Positions 46,240-57,814 of a stretch of 64,000 nt of DNA are shown piece after piece. The stretch's first letter is position 1, and every line of letters begins with the position of its first letter. A program made the position numbers and the translations under genes. Source of the stretch: Acephala macrosclerotiorum (Eukaryota > Ascomycota > Leotiomycetes > Helotiales > Mollisiaceae); assembly GCA_014904845.1 (NCBI GenBank), contig MU119259.1:62001-126000 (forward strand), read 5' to 3'. Below the pieces are notes generated by a model. The model was given only the letters and a program-made list of their open reading frames with translations, had not been told where the DNA came from and did not search any database.

Positions 46240-47497
46240 ATGGAGACCGAATCTGTTCTTCACCAGCAACTACCCGGTGCGTACAGACCGTTGCAACCGC
46301 AGGCAGCCCAAGGTATTCAGCACAGCCAGCCTCACCTAGGACACCATGCTCTGGGATCTCAGAGCGGCGGCCTCGACCTGTCCGGCCTCGACGACAATGA
46401 CCCTGTGTTTCACCAAGACCTGCGACTGCAGGATCCCAATGGACATGCATTTCAGAACCCGCACTCCTTCGATCGAAATCATGGACACGGGCAAATGCAT
46501 ATGCCAAACGATGGAAGTCCTCATACCCCGCAGCAGCACGGCAATGGTGGACAGTTTGGTATCTTAACCGCGGGGCCAGTACCACACAACGCGATCAGCA
46601 GATTGCAGGAAGAGGATATATTCGGCAACCCAGAAGGCGGAGATCAGAAGAGCAATGGCCATCTTAGTACAAAGATCGTCGTTGATCCTCCGAATCTTCC
46701 AGAATGGCGCCAGAAGCTGTTCAATGTTGACGAGATGATTACGTTGAGCGAAGACGAGTAAGACATCATGCGGTTCTGCTTTGTATTATGAAAAGTACTA
46801 ACATGATGCGCACAGGTTCCAGACTTACTTCCCTCATGTTGACAATGTCTACTCGCATCGGTCAACACAACGCTACAAGCGCAAGCCGTTCGTATCTCAC
46901 TACTGGGACTGCCGTCTCAAAGGCCGACCTCCAGGAACACCCAAGTCGAATGATCCAAACAAAAAGAAGCGAAAGCGAACCGCGCGAGAACGAGATCAAT
47001 GCGATGTCAAGATCAAGATCACCGAGTACTTTCCAGGTGCTATGTTGCGGGCAGATTTTGTGCCAGATGGAGGCCCAGTTCAACAAGATCCATCACAAAG
47101 TAACAACTTCTTCGCCCCGGGACAACCAGGAAATCCAGGAATGAGCCAACAACAGCAGTTCGGTATGCCTATGGTTAGTCCTACGATGGGTTCAAACCAT
47201 CCGGGTGCAACTGGCCAACGTTACTACACAATCCAACGAGTCAACGGCAATGGTGGAAACGGCAAAGGTGATGGCGTCCCTGGACCTCATAAGCATGACT
47301 TGAAGCAGAGTGATGATATCAAGAAGAATAGCGTCCAGAGATATGTCATGAAGAGAGACAAGGAGGAGAAGAAGACCCAGGTAAGCACATTTCACATTAG
47401 CCTCGTTGCTGCTTGAACGACATTTCTTGGCATGTCCCGAAGCAATACTCCGCAGATCAACATGGGGAGCATGAAGGTCCGGACCGGTCCTCAATAG
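46240..47497 (+). CDS. Putative DNA-binding nuclear protein, function unknown
   Basis: Three exons, 46240..46757, 46816..47380 and 47456..47497, 374 aa. The first 170 residues are Gln/His/Pro/Gly-rich (HLGHHALGSQSGGLDLSGLD). The central block looks conserved: FQTYFPHVDNVYSHRSTQRY, FVSHYWDCRLKGRPPGTPK, a strong basic cluster KKKRKRTARERDQCDVKIKI, then TEYFPG. The spaced Trp-Asp-Cys..Cys-Asp-Val-Lys with nearby His recalls WRKY/GCM1/FLYWCH-like zinc DNA-binding folds, but I cannot prove that. A second basic segment (DIKKNSVQRYVMKRDKEEKK) is followed by the short last exon ending MGSMKVRTGPQ. The start could lie elsewhere, as the region just upstream is open in another frame. The next gene begins only 60-180 bp downstream on the same strand. 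Confidence 0.65.
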
Positions 47498-47556
47498 TTT
47501 GAGTCGTCATCGTTGGACTTCAGATCACCAGAATCGTCTTATAGCAGAACTACATC

Positions 47557-48624
47557 ATGGCTCGTTCAAATATGGCATATATTACTTCTGTGTTTCCTGC
47601 ACGTCTTTGTGGCATTTTGAAAAATCCATCTCTCACGAAATTGCAAAGAACAAGATTATCACACGTCCGAACAATGGCTGACACCACAAATCAACAGAAG
47701 ACATATCACAAGAAGGCCAGTGGTGCTGCTTTAGCTACAGTCAGAAAGCATTCCAAAGACCACGAGTTGAAGTTATTTGGGAGCTGCTTTTGGTAAGTTC
47801 TTTGAGTGATAAACTTGTGACGTCAGTCCTACCCCTGCAACTTTACTGACCGGTAACTTTAGTCCTTTCGTTCAGCGTGTCTGGATCGCTTTGGAGGCCA
47901 AAGGCTTGCAGTATCAATACATCGAGGTCGACCCTTACAAGAAGCCGCAAGCTTTATTAGATGTCAACCCTCGAGGCTTGGTTCCTGGCATCCGTCATGG
48001 AGACTGGGGCTGTGGTGAAAGCTCAGTTCTGATGGAATATGTAAATCCATGATCCTAGTATTACGAGTAGTCTGCTAATGCCTCTTTTAGCTTGAAGATC
48101 TTAACTCAGGACCTCCCCTACTTCCTCTTAATCCTCAACATCGAGCAACTTCTAGGTTGTGGAGCGATCACGTGAGTCTAGTCGTTTCTTGATAGGGGCA
48201 CATCTAACCTGAACAGATCAACCGAAGAATCGTCCCAGCTTTCTACCATCTTCTCCAGGCTCAGGAGTTCAACAAGCAAGCAGAGAATACCAAGAAGTTG
48301 CAAGATGAGATAACCAAGATCGTCGAGCAATGCGATCCACAAGGCCCCTTCTTCCTCGGCGCTCATATCTCCTTCGTCGACATTCAGTTCGCCCCTTGGA
48401 TGATCCGCTTCACCCGAGTTCTAAAGCACTATCGTGGCTGGCTAGATCCAACACCTGGTAGCAGATGGGGTCGGTGGTTGGAGGCTATTGAGTCAAATGA
48501 ACATGTCAGAAACACAACTAGTTCGGATGACCTTTACATCGATTCTTATGAGCGATATGCTCAAAATCGACCGAATACTTCTGAGCTTGCGGATGCGGTT
48601 AATGGTGGCCTTGGTTTACCTTAA
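47557..48624 (+). CDS. Omega-type glutathione S-transferase
   Basis: Four exons with the last three at 47863..48040, 48091..48171 and 48217..48624; the first exon ends at 47792. From ATG 47674 (MADTTNQQKTYHKK) the product is 261 aa. From the upstream in-frame ATG 47557 it is 300 aa with a basic, acid-free extension (MARSNMAYITSVFPARLCGI) that looks like a mitochondrial presequence. The thioredoxin-fold N-domain has GSCFCPFVQRVWIALEAKG, in which the CPF motif is the omega-class catalytic cysteine, then GLVPGI with the cis-Pro, and ESSVLMEYLED. The helical C-domain includes FFLGAHISFVDIQFAPWM (N-capping-box region) and RWLEAIESNEHVRNT. Omega/GTO enzymes act as thiol transferases or dehydroascorbate reductases. 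Confidence 0.88.
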
Positions 48625-49097
48625 GGAGTTACTCTGATTTCTTTCTTTTAATGGCGGGAAAACAGGACAGTCGTTCCGGTGGGTAAATGGCATGGATGGC
48701 GAGAGATACCTGGCGTTTGCATGGATTTTACTTTTACGGGGCTTTTTCTAAGTTACGAAAACGGTGGACTTGACGAGATGATGATTGCTTCCGGCATCGA
48801 TCATCTTAAATTAGTCGCGGAAGAACGCATGGATTTGTTTATATGAACATTGCTTTCCCATAACTTACCATACATGCCTCGTGATGCACTCGTGATTGTA
48901 GGAACCAGCTCAGATTTGGGCTGATCTGGAAGTTCCAGAATTCAAGGGACTTTGGGGAGTCAATCGAGCGGGTCTGAAATCAAGTGATCCAACTCTCTTC
49001 AGCGGTTAAGCTATGCTTCATTGTCAGTACTGACCGAATACACGCCTTGCCTTGAATTCAATTCACACCTCCCTAATGGACTCCTTGAATAACTCCT
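48625..49097. other. Convergent space, nothing recognised
   Basis: No coding or structural feature was seen. Confidence 0.5.
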
Positions 49098-50210
49098 TTA
49101 GACTCTCACATCGACCCCAAAATTCATAGGATCCTTCCAATAATGCACCAGCCAATGTTTCCCATCCTTATCTTTATGCTCAACCATAACCTCAAATCTG
49201 CCAACTCCACTCAACGTCGGAATCGAGCTTTGGATCAGCGTTGCCGGCCACAGGCATCCAAAGGAACTATTCCTCTCAAAGCCCAATATCCATTATTGCC
49301 TTGCGAGTTATCCAAACCATAATGAACGAGCATTCCCGCCTCCGGAACCACAACCTCGAAATCTCCCGGCACTCAGTCCTAACAAGCTTGTTTTGAATAA
49401 AGCACCCCGGTGCCTGAGCAAAACCTGTGATAGAGCTTACGCGTGTCCATTCTAGTTGTTCAAAGTGTCTCGAGTTGTCGAGATAGTAATGAACCAGTTC
49501 TGGGCCCTCGAGAACCACAACTTCGAGATTTCCAGGATTGCCATGTGTCATGCCTAACGTACTTTGGATGATGCATCCTGAGGCAGTGGCTTTCTCGCTG
49601 ATGACCTTGCCCGGTATCCATGTGCCATCAGGCGATGCGTCGACAAGTCCGTAGTGAACGAGACCCTCTGCTTCTAAGACTACCGCTTCGAAGTTACCGT
49701 GAGCATTAGGGCTCGTTTCGAGGTTCGGACGACTTCGAATGAACGATTGGAAGGCTGTGCAAATCTCGCTCACGATGCCAGTGTTCGAGCTTGATAATTT
49801 TCTCGTCCGACTTGTCGAGGAAGTAGCGTTGTGGTCTGAAGAGTTCAGGAACAAGGATTTCGAATCCGCTAACAGACTGGGTGCTTTGGATGATGGCGCC
49901 AGCTAATCCGGCTATTTTGGAGATGCGGCTTTTAGAGTCGGAGAGTTCGGCTTCTTTTAGAGTCCCTACGGAACCGGAGTCAGCCACTTTCTCAGCGTTG
50001 GATAGGCGATGGCAGTATGTCCAAACGCCCCAAAAGCAAAAAGCTTGAAGGAATAACTGACATTTTGGACTAGGGGCTGAATTATCACTAGTCAGGTTTA
50101 AGAGGCGGCATCCTTCGTTGTCATCAAAGGCGAGCAGCTCGAAATTGCCATTGTGCGCCTGGAATGTTGTTCTGGTATTGATGTTTAGTGATTCAGTAGG
50201 GTTGACTTGA
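49098..50210 (-). pseudogene. Frameshifted beta-propeller lectin-like gene
   Basis: Several copies of one repeat are readable on the minus strand but lie in different frames. Examples are HGNFEAVVLEAEGLVHYGL, GNLEVVVLEGPELVHYYLDN and DFEVVVPEAGMLVHYGLDNS, then RFEVMVEHKDKDG..WLVHYW near the end. Each unit of about 55 residues has the form (G)NFEVVV..(G)LVHYxxDN..W..(G)..A..IIQS. This is a repeat I associate with secreted or intracellular beta-propeller lectin-like proteins of bacteria and fungi. Frame changes occur at about 49740-49790, 49370-49385 and 49275-49290 without room for introns, and an in-frame stop follows DACGRQR. It is a decayed gene, possibly acquired by transfer given the bacterial spread of the repeat. 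Confidence 0.7.
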
Positions 50211-50654
50211 GAAAAGTGTTGTGGAAGAAGAAAAAGATATCATGATTAGGTAGGAGCCACGCCGACATATGCAGTTGCCCGGTGGAACATGAGGAGGAGC
50301 GGCGAGCAAAGACTTGTGTGAGTGTCACGACCTTCTTGAGAAAGAGCGTAGACGCTATGGTTGTTTCGCACTTTCCGGGTACAGAGGGGGATTAAGCGAC
50401 AATGCAAGCCATCTAGGCATGAAAGAAGAGTAATAGTCGTCTGCAAACCGGGGAAATGAGCCACCATACCTGGAGAGCTTCAAAAATGCCTCATTCTTCG
50501 CTCGACAAGCAGGTCTTCCAGATCTTTGATAGTGACAGGCCAAGCACACCTTGAGAAGAGGCACTTACGTATCAGAAATTAAGGTCTTCTGATCAGCCTG
50601 GTATCATTCTTTATCTTGATATATGCAAATCTTACACGGACACCATCCTGCTAC
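50211..50654. other. Intergenic, nothing recognised
   Basis: This stretch lies upstream of the lectin-like pseudogene and downstream of CLF1. No feature was seen. Confidence 0.5.
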
Positions 50655-52751
50655 TCAGTCACCGTTCGTGCCATCTCCAGTAATCGTTCCACCAGCCTGC
50701 TTCCATGCCTGAGCTCTAGCCAAGAAACTAGACAACTTCGCAGTTGCCTGGTCATCGGCAGGGAAGACGTAGTCGAGATACTCCTCATAGCTGTCGTCGT
50801 CCAACTTGCGGCGTTTCTTAATCTTGCGGGGCATCTGTTTCTGGACCTTGTCGATATCTTCTTCAGAGCCATGTGTCTTTTCGAATGAAAGCCAGGCATT
50901 GAGTAGTGATACTCTCTGTGATGCTGTTAGCTTGTGTCCAAATCTCATTGAGATTGCACATACCTCTTCCTTGAGCTCCTTGTCACGCATACTCTTGAGA
51001 GCACGTTCGAATACCTTCCTAGCACGAGCTTTGGCCACCTCGCTAACAGGCTTCTCTTCTTCTTCGTCCTCTGCCTCTTCCTCATCCTCGTCTGGAACAT
51101 TGATCTCGAAATGAGCGTAACTGATCCAGACCTTGACATGATCGGTCTTGTCAAGCAATCGCTCATACAACTTCCGGGTGCGGTCGTACTCGCCTTCTTC
51201 CTCCTCGAAATCGATGTATGCTTTCCATAGCAGTTCAGGCATATCGAGAACAGGCTGATCAATAGCAAGCTCAAAGATTGCTCGTGCTCGCTCGAGATCA
51301 TCGAGACCTCGCTCCAGCTCTGCGAATTTGATCCAGGCTTGGCAATTCGCAGAATTCCATTCAATATGTTTCTCATAAAGAGTTCTGCATCGAACAAATT
51401 CGAATAACTTGAGCTCCAGTTCGACATAACCCTTAAACAACTTGTCTTTGGGGCACATGCCGATAGCCTGACCGAGGGTCTTCCTGGCAGCTGTAAGGTC
51501 CTGTTGTCGAATGTCAAATTGAGCCTTCATGAGCCAGATCTTGGCGAATGTGAACTTCTTGTGGGGTATCAGTTTTAGACACTCGGAGTAGATCTGCCTA
51601 GCTCGCTCGACATCTTTTGACTCCATTTCCTCCCAGATGGCATAGAAGATCCAAAGATAAATGTATCGTCTCCAGTGCCTCTTCTCCTGGGTTGGCGGAA
51701 TTTGAGCAATTGCTCGCTCGTAGACGTCCCGAACGCGACCAACATCACCACCTGTTTCTTCCAATCTAGCATAGTCGAACCAGACATCGTAGTTTTTGGG
51801 GTTCTCCTTGATCTGTTCCTCGTACTGGACTCGTCGTTTCGAAAGAATGACATCCTCCACGCCCTCCCGATCACCAAACTGCTTTTCGAATGTCGTATAT
51901 GCCTTGTGCAGGGCTAGAGATTTAGATCTTGCTAGGCGATCCAAGGCGTACTTGTAGATAGCCCTCGCTCGCTCGTACTCTTTCAGCTTAGCTTCATACC
52001 TTGCATAGGCGATGAAGAGACGCTCATCCATGAAATCATCACCCAGAGCCTCAACAGCTGATCCAAAGACTTCTCTCACTAACTCACTCGTGCCGTACTC
52101 TTCCTCAAATCTAGCCCACTTGATCCAATTTCTCGGCTCGGGATGGACCAGTGTAAATCTCTGGAAGATCTCTCGGGCTCTCTGGAACTCGCCATATCTC
52201 TTTTCCAACTTGATATAACTGCTCCAAGCTGCCTCATCCGGCTCCCAAGACATCCAACGCTCGAATACCTGTCGGGTACCTGGGATATTTCCGAGCATTT
52301 CTTCCATGTAGGCATACTTGTACCAAAGCTTATCCACTCTAGGCAGGATGGTAACAGCGCGGTCCAACAGGTTTCGAGCATGGTTGATGTTTCTTGTCTT
52401 CATCTCCGCCTCGATGTATCGGATCCATAGCGTAACGGAAGTTGCATCCACGTCAAGAGCTCTTTCAAAGATTGATCGCGCACGTTTGTATTCTTTTTGT
52501 TCCAATTCCCATTGCGCATATCTCATCCAATTGTTCATATTAATCCTATTCCTCCGCACATAGTCCTCGAACTCCTTCCGCTTCCGGCCTTGGAACTCAT
52601 GGAGCTCTTCGAGATCAGCGAACCGCTGAGTAGGAGCTTGAAGACCTGGTTCTTGTCGATCAACAGCTTCTCGTAGAAGCTGCTCTGCTGAGATTTGAAT
52701 TGCGCTGGGCGCCTTGTTCTTGACCCTTGGAGGGCCTCGTGCAGACTCCAT
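50655..52751 (-). CDS. CLF1: Splicing factor Clf1/Syf3 (crooked neck)
   Basis: Single exon, 698 aa from [20 protein letters not shown] at 52751 (the frame stays open to 52817). It is built almost wholly of HAT (half-TPR) repeats: [60 protein letters not shown], and so on to about residue 620. The last part is acidic then basic ([25 protein letters not shown]). The length matches yeast Clf1 (687 aa). The protein is a scaffold of the Prp19/NTC complex that joins the spliceosome at activation. It lies head-to-head with PRP31, another spliceosome gene. Confidence 0.96.
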   Translation of the reverse strand: MESARGPPRVKNKAPSAIQISAEQLLREAVDRQEPGLQAPTQRFADLEELHEFQGRKRKEFEDYVRRNRINMNNWMRYAQWELEQKEYKRARSIFERALDVDATSVTLWIRYIEAEMKTRNINHARNLLDRAVTILPRVDKLWYKYAYMEEMLGNIPGTRQVFERWMSWEPDEAAWSSYIKLEKRYGEFQRAREIFQRFTLVHPEPRNWIKWARFEEEYGTSELVREVFGSAVEALGDDFMDERLFIAYARYEAKLKEYERARAIYKYALDRLARSKSLALHKAYTTFEKQFGDREGVEDVILSKRRVQYEEQIKENPKNYDVWFDYARLEETGGDVGRVRDVYERAIAQIPPTQEKRHWRRYIYLWIFYAIWEEMESKDVERARQIYSECLKLIPHKKFTFAKIWLMKAQFDIRQQDLTAARKTLGQAIGMCPKDKLFKGYVELELKLFEFVRCRTLYEKHIEWNSANCQAWIKFAELERGLDDLERARAIFELAIDQPVLDMPELLWKAYIDFEEEEGEYDRTRKLYERLLDKTDHVKVWISYAHFEINVPDEDEEEAEDEEEEKPVSEVAKARARKVFERALKSMRDKELKEEVCAISMRFGHKLTASQRVSLLNAWLSFEKTHGSEEDIDKVQKQMPRKIKKRRKLDDDSYEEYLDYVFPADDQATAKLSSFLARAQAWKQAGGTITGDGTNGD

Positions 52752-53030
52752 GGTGGCGGTCGCTGGGATTGAGATGTTTGATGAGATAGAACCTCGATGA
52801 TCTGGCAGTTGCCCCAAGGTTTAAAAGTCTGCCAGTGGAACAGAGACTCCGAAGAGTGAAAGGGTGCTAGGGTGCTAGCTAGAAAGTCGCCTGAAGATGA
52901 TTTTCGAGGTTGTCGCAAGGCTCTGGAGGCGCTAGCGGCCGCCTTTGCCTGAACCTGGAAATTTGCAACTTCAAGTCAAGCCTCGTCGCGTTACATCCAG
53001 GCACAATTTCAAACCGCCATTCAAGTCAAG
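52752..53030. promoter_or_regulatory. Shared divergent promoter CLF1 / PRP31
   Basis: A space of 279 bp lies between the opposite ATGs of two spliceosome genes, which suggests co-regulation. It contains a GCTAGCGGCCGC-rich patch at about 52931-52942; no factor is assigned. Confidence 0.55.
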
Positions 53031-54958
53031 ATGTCGACTCTCGCGGACGAATTATTGAACGATTTCGAGGACTCTGGCTCCGAAGGTGAAGACCAGCATA
53101 ATGAAGGGCTATTCCCTGAGGATGGGGCCGCGAAAACTGGGCTTAACGCGGTGGGCGCAAATGGCAGTATGGAACTAGATGGCGATGAAGAAGCTGTTGA
53201 GGAGGACGAGGAGATGACCGGTGTGAATGACTCTGGCGTCGATGTCGAAGATGAAGAGGAGACGAAGGCCAAGGTCGAGAGGATGGAGCTGAAGGGTGTA
53301 GACGATGTGAGAAGTGTGGCGCGTCTTATGAAGACGTTAGAGCCAGTTCTAGAGGTCAGTACTGTTCATTTCCCCCTCCTATAAACTCAGAAGATCCAAG
53401 GTTTACATCTATTCTTTTGCGCATTAGCCCTGACATCACAGCGATATTACAGAAAATCGCACATTTCCAGTCGCTCCCTCCCGAGAAGCAGACCACGTTC
53501 ATTGGCTCAGTCGAAGACAATCCGGAATATCATCTTTTGACGCAGTCGAACACTTTATCGACGTCTATCGATACCGAGATTATGATTGTCCACAAATTTA
53601 TCCGAGATCACTATTCGATTCGATTCCCTGAGCTGGAAACTTTGGTCACAAATCCTTTAGATTATGCCAAAGTTGTTACAATCATTGGAAATGGCCCCAT
53701 GGACGGCGAGAATATCAAGGCTTTACAAACTTCGAAGGACAATCGTCTAGGTGCCACTTTGAGGTCTGTCCTGGACGGACCCTCTGTGATGGTTGTCACA
53801 GTCGAGGCTACATCTTCGAAGGGTCGAGAGATGACGCAGACAGAGCTCGAAAGAGTGATGCGTGCTTGCGATATGACTTTGGCACTGGACAAGGCAAAGA
53901 AGACTCTGACAGACTATGTTCAGTCACGCATGAATCTATTTGCCCCCAATCTAACAGCTCTAATTGGATCACTTACGGCAGCACAACTTCTTAATTTTGC
54001 AGGCGGTCTTACTGGACTTGCAAAGACTCCAGCGTGCAATTTACCTCCTCTTGGTTCGAAGAAACAGTCAGGAACGGGATTCGCAACCAACGTTGGAGTC
54101 AGACAGCAGGGTTTCCTATACCACTCTCCCATCATCAAAGGCATTCCCAATGACCTCAAACGCCAAGCGATGCGAATTGTCTCCGCGAAAGTCGTCCTGG
54201 CTGCGCGTGTGGATCGGGTCCACAACAGCCCCGACGGGTCTACCGGCGAAGAGCTCAAAGCCGCCTGCCTAGAGCGCCTAGAAAAGCTCACGGAGCCACC
54301 TCCGAACAAAGGCCAGCGCGCCCTCCCAGCACCAGACGACAAGCCGGCGCGAAAACGTGGAGGACGACGGGCTCGGAAAGCAAAGGAAGCAACAGCCATG
54401 ACCGACCTCCGAAAAGCACAAAACAGGATGGCGTTCGGAAAGGAAGAAAAAGAAGTTGGGTACGGAACGGGAGAAGGTACAAAGGGTCTTGGTATGATTG
54501 GCCAAGCGAACGATGGACGTATCCGAAATTTGCAAATCGATCAACGCACAAAAGCAAAACTCAGTGCCAAGAACAAGGGCTGGGGAGGAGCAACGCCCAT
54601 TGGCGGTTCGGCTTCTTCCCTTCGTGGGTTTGGTCAAGGTGCAGGGTCGGGTATCGATCTTAGAGGAAAGGGTCTCCGTGCTTCTGGTGTTGGATCGACG
54701 TTTGGTGCTGGTGCTGGTACGGCGTCTTCGTTGGCATTTACGCCTGTGCAGGGTTTGGAGCTTGTTGATCCGAAGATGCAGGCCGAATTGAGTAGGAAGA
54801 GGAAGGCGGAGGAGGATAGGTGGTTCAAGGGAGGAACTTTCACCCAGGTTGGTGGCGGGAGTGGTAGTATGGGACCTCCGCCGCCGCCGAGCAAGAAGGT
54901 TGATACCGGGCTGAATAAAAGTACGTCTATGGGGCCTCCACCAATTCCGAAGAAATGA
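53031..54958 (+). CDS. PRP31: U4/U6 snRNP protein Prp31
   Basis: Two exons, 53031..53354 and 53453..54958, 609 aa. The intron (GTCAGT..GATATTACAG) joins MKTLEPVLE to KIAHFQSLPPEKQ. An acidic N-terminus precedes the NOSIC/coiled-coil part (FIRDHYSIRFPELETLVTNP). The NOP domain follows: VTVEATSSKGREMTQTEL, LIGSLTAAQLLNFAGGLTGL, ACNLPPLGSKK, GFLYHSPIIKGIP. These residues contact the U4 5' stem-loop together with Snu13. The C-terminal region (RKAQNRMAFGKEEKEVGYGT) is the conserved Prp31 C-domain, with a Gly/Ser/Pro-rich fungal tail. Prp31 is required for U4/U6.U5 tri-snRNP formation. Confidence 0.96.
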
Positions 54959-56453
54959 AGGATGGTAAGGCATTGGGGGTAAGGCATTTGCGAGGAGTTC
55001 AGGGCATATGGCGGCGTTTTTGCAGTGTATATTATTGGACGGATACTCGAGCGGAGCAAAGAACTATCAGAATGTGTCTTTGGGGATATTCGCAAAATAG
55101 CGGGGGTCAGGAAGCAATAAGTTGCCAAATTTGAGCAAAAGATAGTTGACGCCAGAACCGAAATGGACAGCACTGTATTGCCCCACGTTACTCTTCCTTT
55201 CTTCACCAAAGCCGGTGGAGGGTGCGATGTTTGCCTTCCATACTTCGTCTCTCAATGTCTCAATTCAGTATCGGACTCCTGATCCTGAAGCGCATTGTCT
55301 CCCTAGCTGGGTTCGGATATTGAGTATTTTTCGACTTTTGTTACAAGTCTACATATTTGAAGACAACATGAACATTGAGTATTTGATAAATCTGTTGATA
55401 TTTTGTTGCGTTTCAATGATCCTTAAAAGAGTTGGGACATTAAATTGAAAGCAAAGACTGTAGGACTTTTGAATCTATAACAGACATTGGAAATTTTGTG
55501 CTGTGTATCGATCAATCTCGGACATTGAAAGCATCCAAATCTTCGGATTTCATTTTCACGATGTTCCTCGACATTTTGAAACCTTTTGTTGTATTTCACG
55601 ACATTTGCTTGTTTCTAATATTGCGAATAGCTTGATATGTATAGTATTGCTAGACTTCAGCTCAATCCTGAGGTTGAGAATGGCTCAAGATCTGCAACTT
55701 TTCCGACGAATTAGAATCCCGAAATTTCACATCCCCATCTCGAATTGTAAGCCTAAACTTAGGTCTTTATCCCGAAATGAGAGCCTAGATGTGGCCATTG
55801 ATGCAGGTGGGCAGTCGATTTCAATATCACGTGTTATTTATATGATCAACCTTTTTTAGTTTTCGTAGGGTCACTTTAGGACAGAAGGGAACAAAGAGGT
55901 AGTGTCAGGATTTGCTTCAATTACAGTAATTTTTGCTACCAGAGTAGCACGTGTACTCGAAAACAGTACAGGGTATCTTGTATTTAACCCCAAATCCTCC
56001 CATCCATCCCAAGAAGCAGTGCTCGAAGACCGTCAGCTTCGTAAGACATTAATCCAAGTCAGAGGCATTCCCATTGCCCCATTGTCCCATATGTTTCTGC
56101 ATATACAGGTACCCCCAAGCCAATCCACCCTTTCCTTCCAAAAACGCCGCATTCTGCACTTTCTCTAAACCAATTAAACGCAAGACAGACCCCACCATGT
56201 AAATGACACCACAATCATGTGCAACCGGAGGACCCTCCAGCCACCAAGGTCCCTAAAAACCCTTCGTGCATGGTATCATTCGAGAAACAAGATGCGCACC
56301 CCTAGCGGGGCGGGGAAAGATCCGTGAGGGAAAAAGCCCAAATCAATGGCGGGGTCGAGGCATCATTCCACCAAACTGTGTGGGTGGGCTGACCAGAAAC
56401 AGAATCCATCGTGTATAACTGCCGATTGCTCACCCGCGATAGATTGAGTTTCT
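54959..56453. other. Intergenic 1.5 kb, no supported gene
   Basis: This is the convergent space between PRP31 and the FlbC-like gene, with AT-rich parts around 55350-55650. Only short frames without likeness to known families are present. Confidence 0.5.
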
Positions 56454-57482
56454 CTAGGAATGAGATTGAAAGTCGGCAGCGATGGCGAGGGCGTCTAGTC
56501 CGCTCTGCTGGCTCTGGCTCTCTCTTCGTGTTTCCAAAGGCCGGTTCAATTGTGAGAGACTGGGCTGGCCGTACATGCCCCTAGGGCTTGAGATTGCGGA
56601 GTAAGAGTCGTACTGCGTGGCGCCAGAAAAGGCACCTGTTTGGTACAGAATCGCAGGGTCCACTGGCAGGGGAGGTTCTACGGAGATATGCTCCGGATTT
56701 GTGTTTCTACTCGAGGGTCGACTTGTTCGGCCTGGGTGGGAACTAGGCTTCTTGATGCCGGCCGGGATCGTGAGGGCCTTAAGTCCAGCCTTTGGGGCCA
56801 CGCTTGATCGAGACCGCTCTTTATTGTGGGTTTCGAGGTGCTGCTTCATGTTGTCGGCGCGAGTGAACTTCTTCTGACAACCGGGCCAGGTACAGCTGAC
56901 GGCTTTCTCAGCAGTGTGAATTTTCGAGTGACGTGATGCGTGGCCAGAAGTGGTGAAAGTTTTCTCGCAGCCGTGAGATTCTCTGTACCGGCATGGATAT
57001 CTCTTAGGACCTCTCTCCGGAACGTTGAGATTCTGGTATGATTCTTCGTCATACAATTGTGGCTCGCCATACGATGACTGCCGGTGCTCTGCGTAGCCAG
57101 GTCGTACGGCATATTGACTTGGAGCGTAATCTTCATATCTGTCGCGTTGATAATCGAAGTGCGCTTGGTCCTTGTAGCCAGCGCTGGTGTAGGAGTTGTG
57201 TCTTGCGAAGTCCGGCATTAGAGTAGGAGTAATTGGTGAAAGAGGATCGTGAATATTGGAATCAAAAGAGTCTGCGCGGATCAAGCTGGGTGTATGGGGT
57301 GAGGAAATAGAACTGCGCGCTGAAGTACTCGAGTTGGAACGCGCGATGCTCGGATGATCGTAGCTTGAATAGCTGGAGGTTCGAATGGGCAGTTGTTGCT
57401 TCTGACCCGAGGGTTCATCGTTGAGGAGCGATACTCGTTTTCCAGAAGAATCTCTGGCATGCATGCTCGGCCGTGTCGACAT
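56454..57482 (-). CDS. flbC: C2H2 zinc-finger regulator, FlbC-like (conidiation)
   Basis: Single exon, 342 aa from MSTRPSMHARDSSGKRVSLL at 57482. The frame is open up to 57866, so a longer N-terminus of up to 128 residues is possible but low in quality. Two C2H2 fingers stand at residues 164-189 (C164, C172, H185, H189) and 197-219 (C197, C202, H215, H219). The string TFTTSGHASRHSKIHTAEKA and the second-finger end KFTRADNMKQHLETH are those of Aspergillus FlbC, which activates brlA and asexual sporulation. The rest is Ser/Tyr/Pro-rich, as in transactivation regions. Function in this fungus is inferred from the fingers only. Confidence 0.8.
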   Translation of the reverse strand: MSTRPSMHARDSSGKRVSLLNDEPSGQKQQLPIRTSSYSSYDHPSIARSNSSTSARSSISSPHTPSLIRADSFDSNIHDPLSPITPTLMPDFARHNSYTSAGYKDQAHFDYQRDRYEDYAPSQYAVRPGYAEHRQSSYGEPQLYDEESYQNLNVPERGPKRYPCRYRESHGCEKTFTTSGHASRHSKIHTAEKAVSCTWPGCQKKFTRADNMKQHLETHNKERSRSSVAPKAGLKALTIPAGIKKPSSHPGRTSRPSSRNTNPEHISVEPPLPVDPAILYQTGAFSGATQYDSYSAISSPRGMYGQPSLSQLNRPLETRRESQSQQSGLDALAIAADFQSHS

Positions 57483-57755
57483 TTTCTTGCAATTTCGTTC
57501 AAGTTCAAATGCTCGTTGTTCGGGAAAATAGTTCCAAAATAATTGATAAGATTTGGGGGAGTAGTTCGGGTCGGAAGGATTGACGAGGTACGTTTTGTCA
57601 GCGCAATATGCCCAGTGCGTCGTGATATAGCGATATGGATGAATTAAGGTTTTCAAGACTCGATGGGGTGACAATGTTCTTCTAGAAATAGTGGTCTGGG
57701 GAGACGACCGCGGTGGGTGAGAAGGATCGTGGGGTGCAGCTGTGGAAGTGTCGTG

Positions 57756-57787
57756 TGGTATGGTATGGTATGGTATGGAATGGTATG
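57756..57787. repeat. (TGGTA)n microsatellite
   Basis: Four TGGTA units are followed by TGGAA and one more TGGTA, in the leader region of the FlbC-like gene. Confidence 0.85.
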
Positions 57788-57814
57788 CGAAGTTCAGGCT
57801 GGCTGAGTTTGGAT

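Noticed and set aside
46240..48624. Fusion of the putative DNA-binding protein with the glutathione transferase
   Set aside because: An exon at 47456-47497 ends the first gene with an in-frame TAG, and the second has its own ATGs at 47557 and 47674, so they are two tandem genes.
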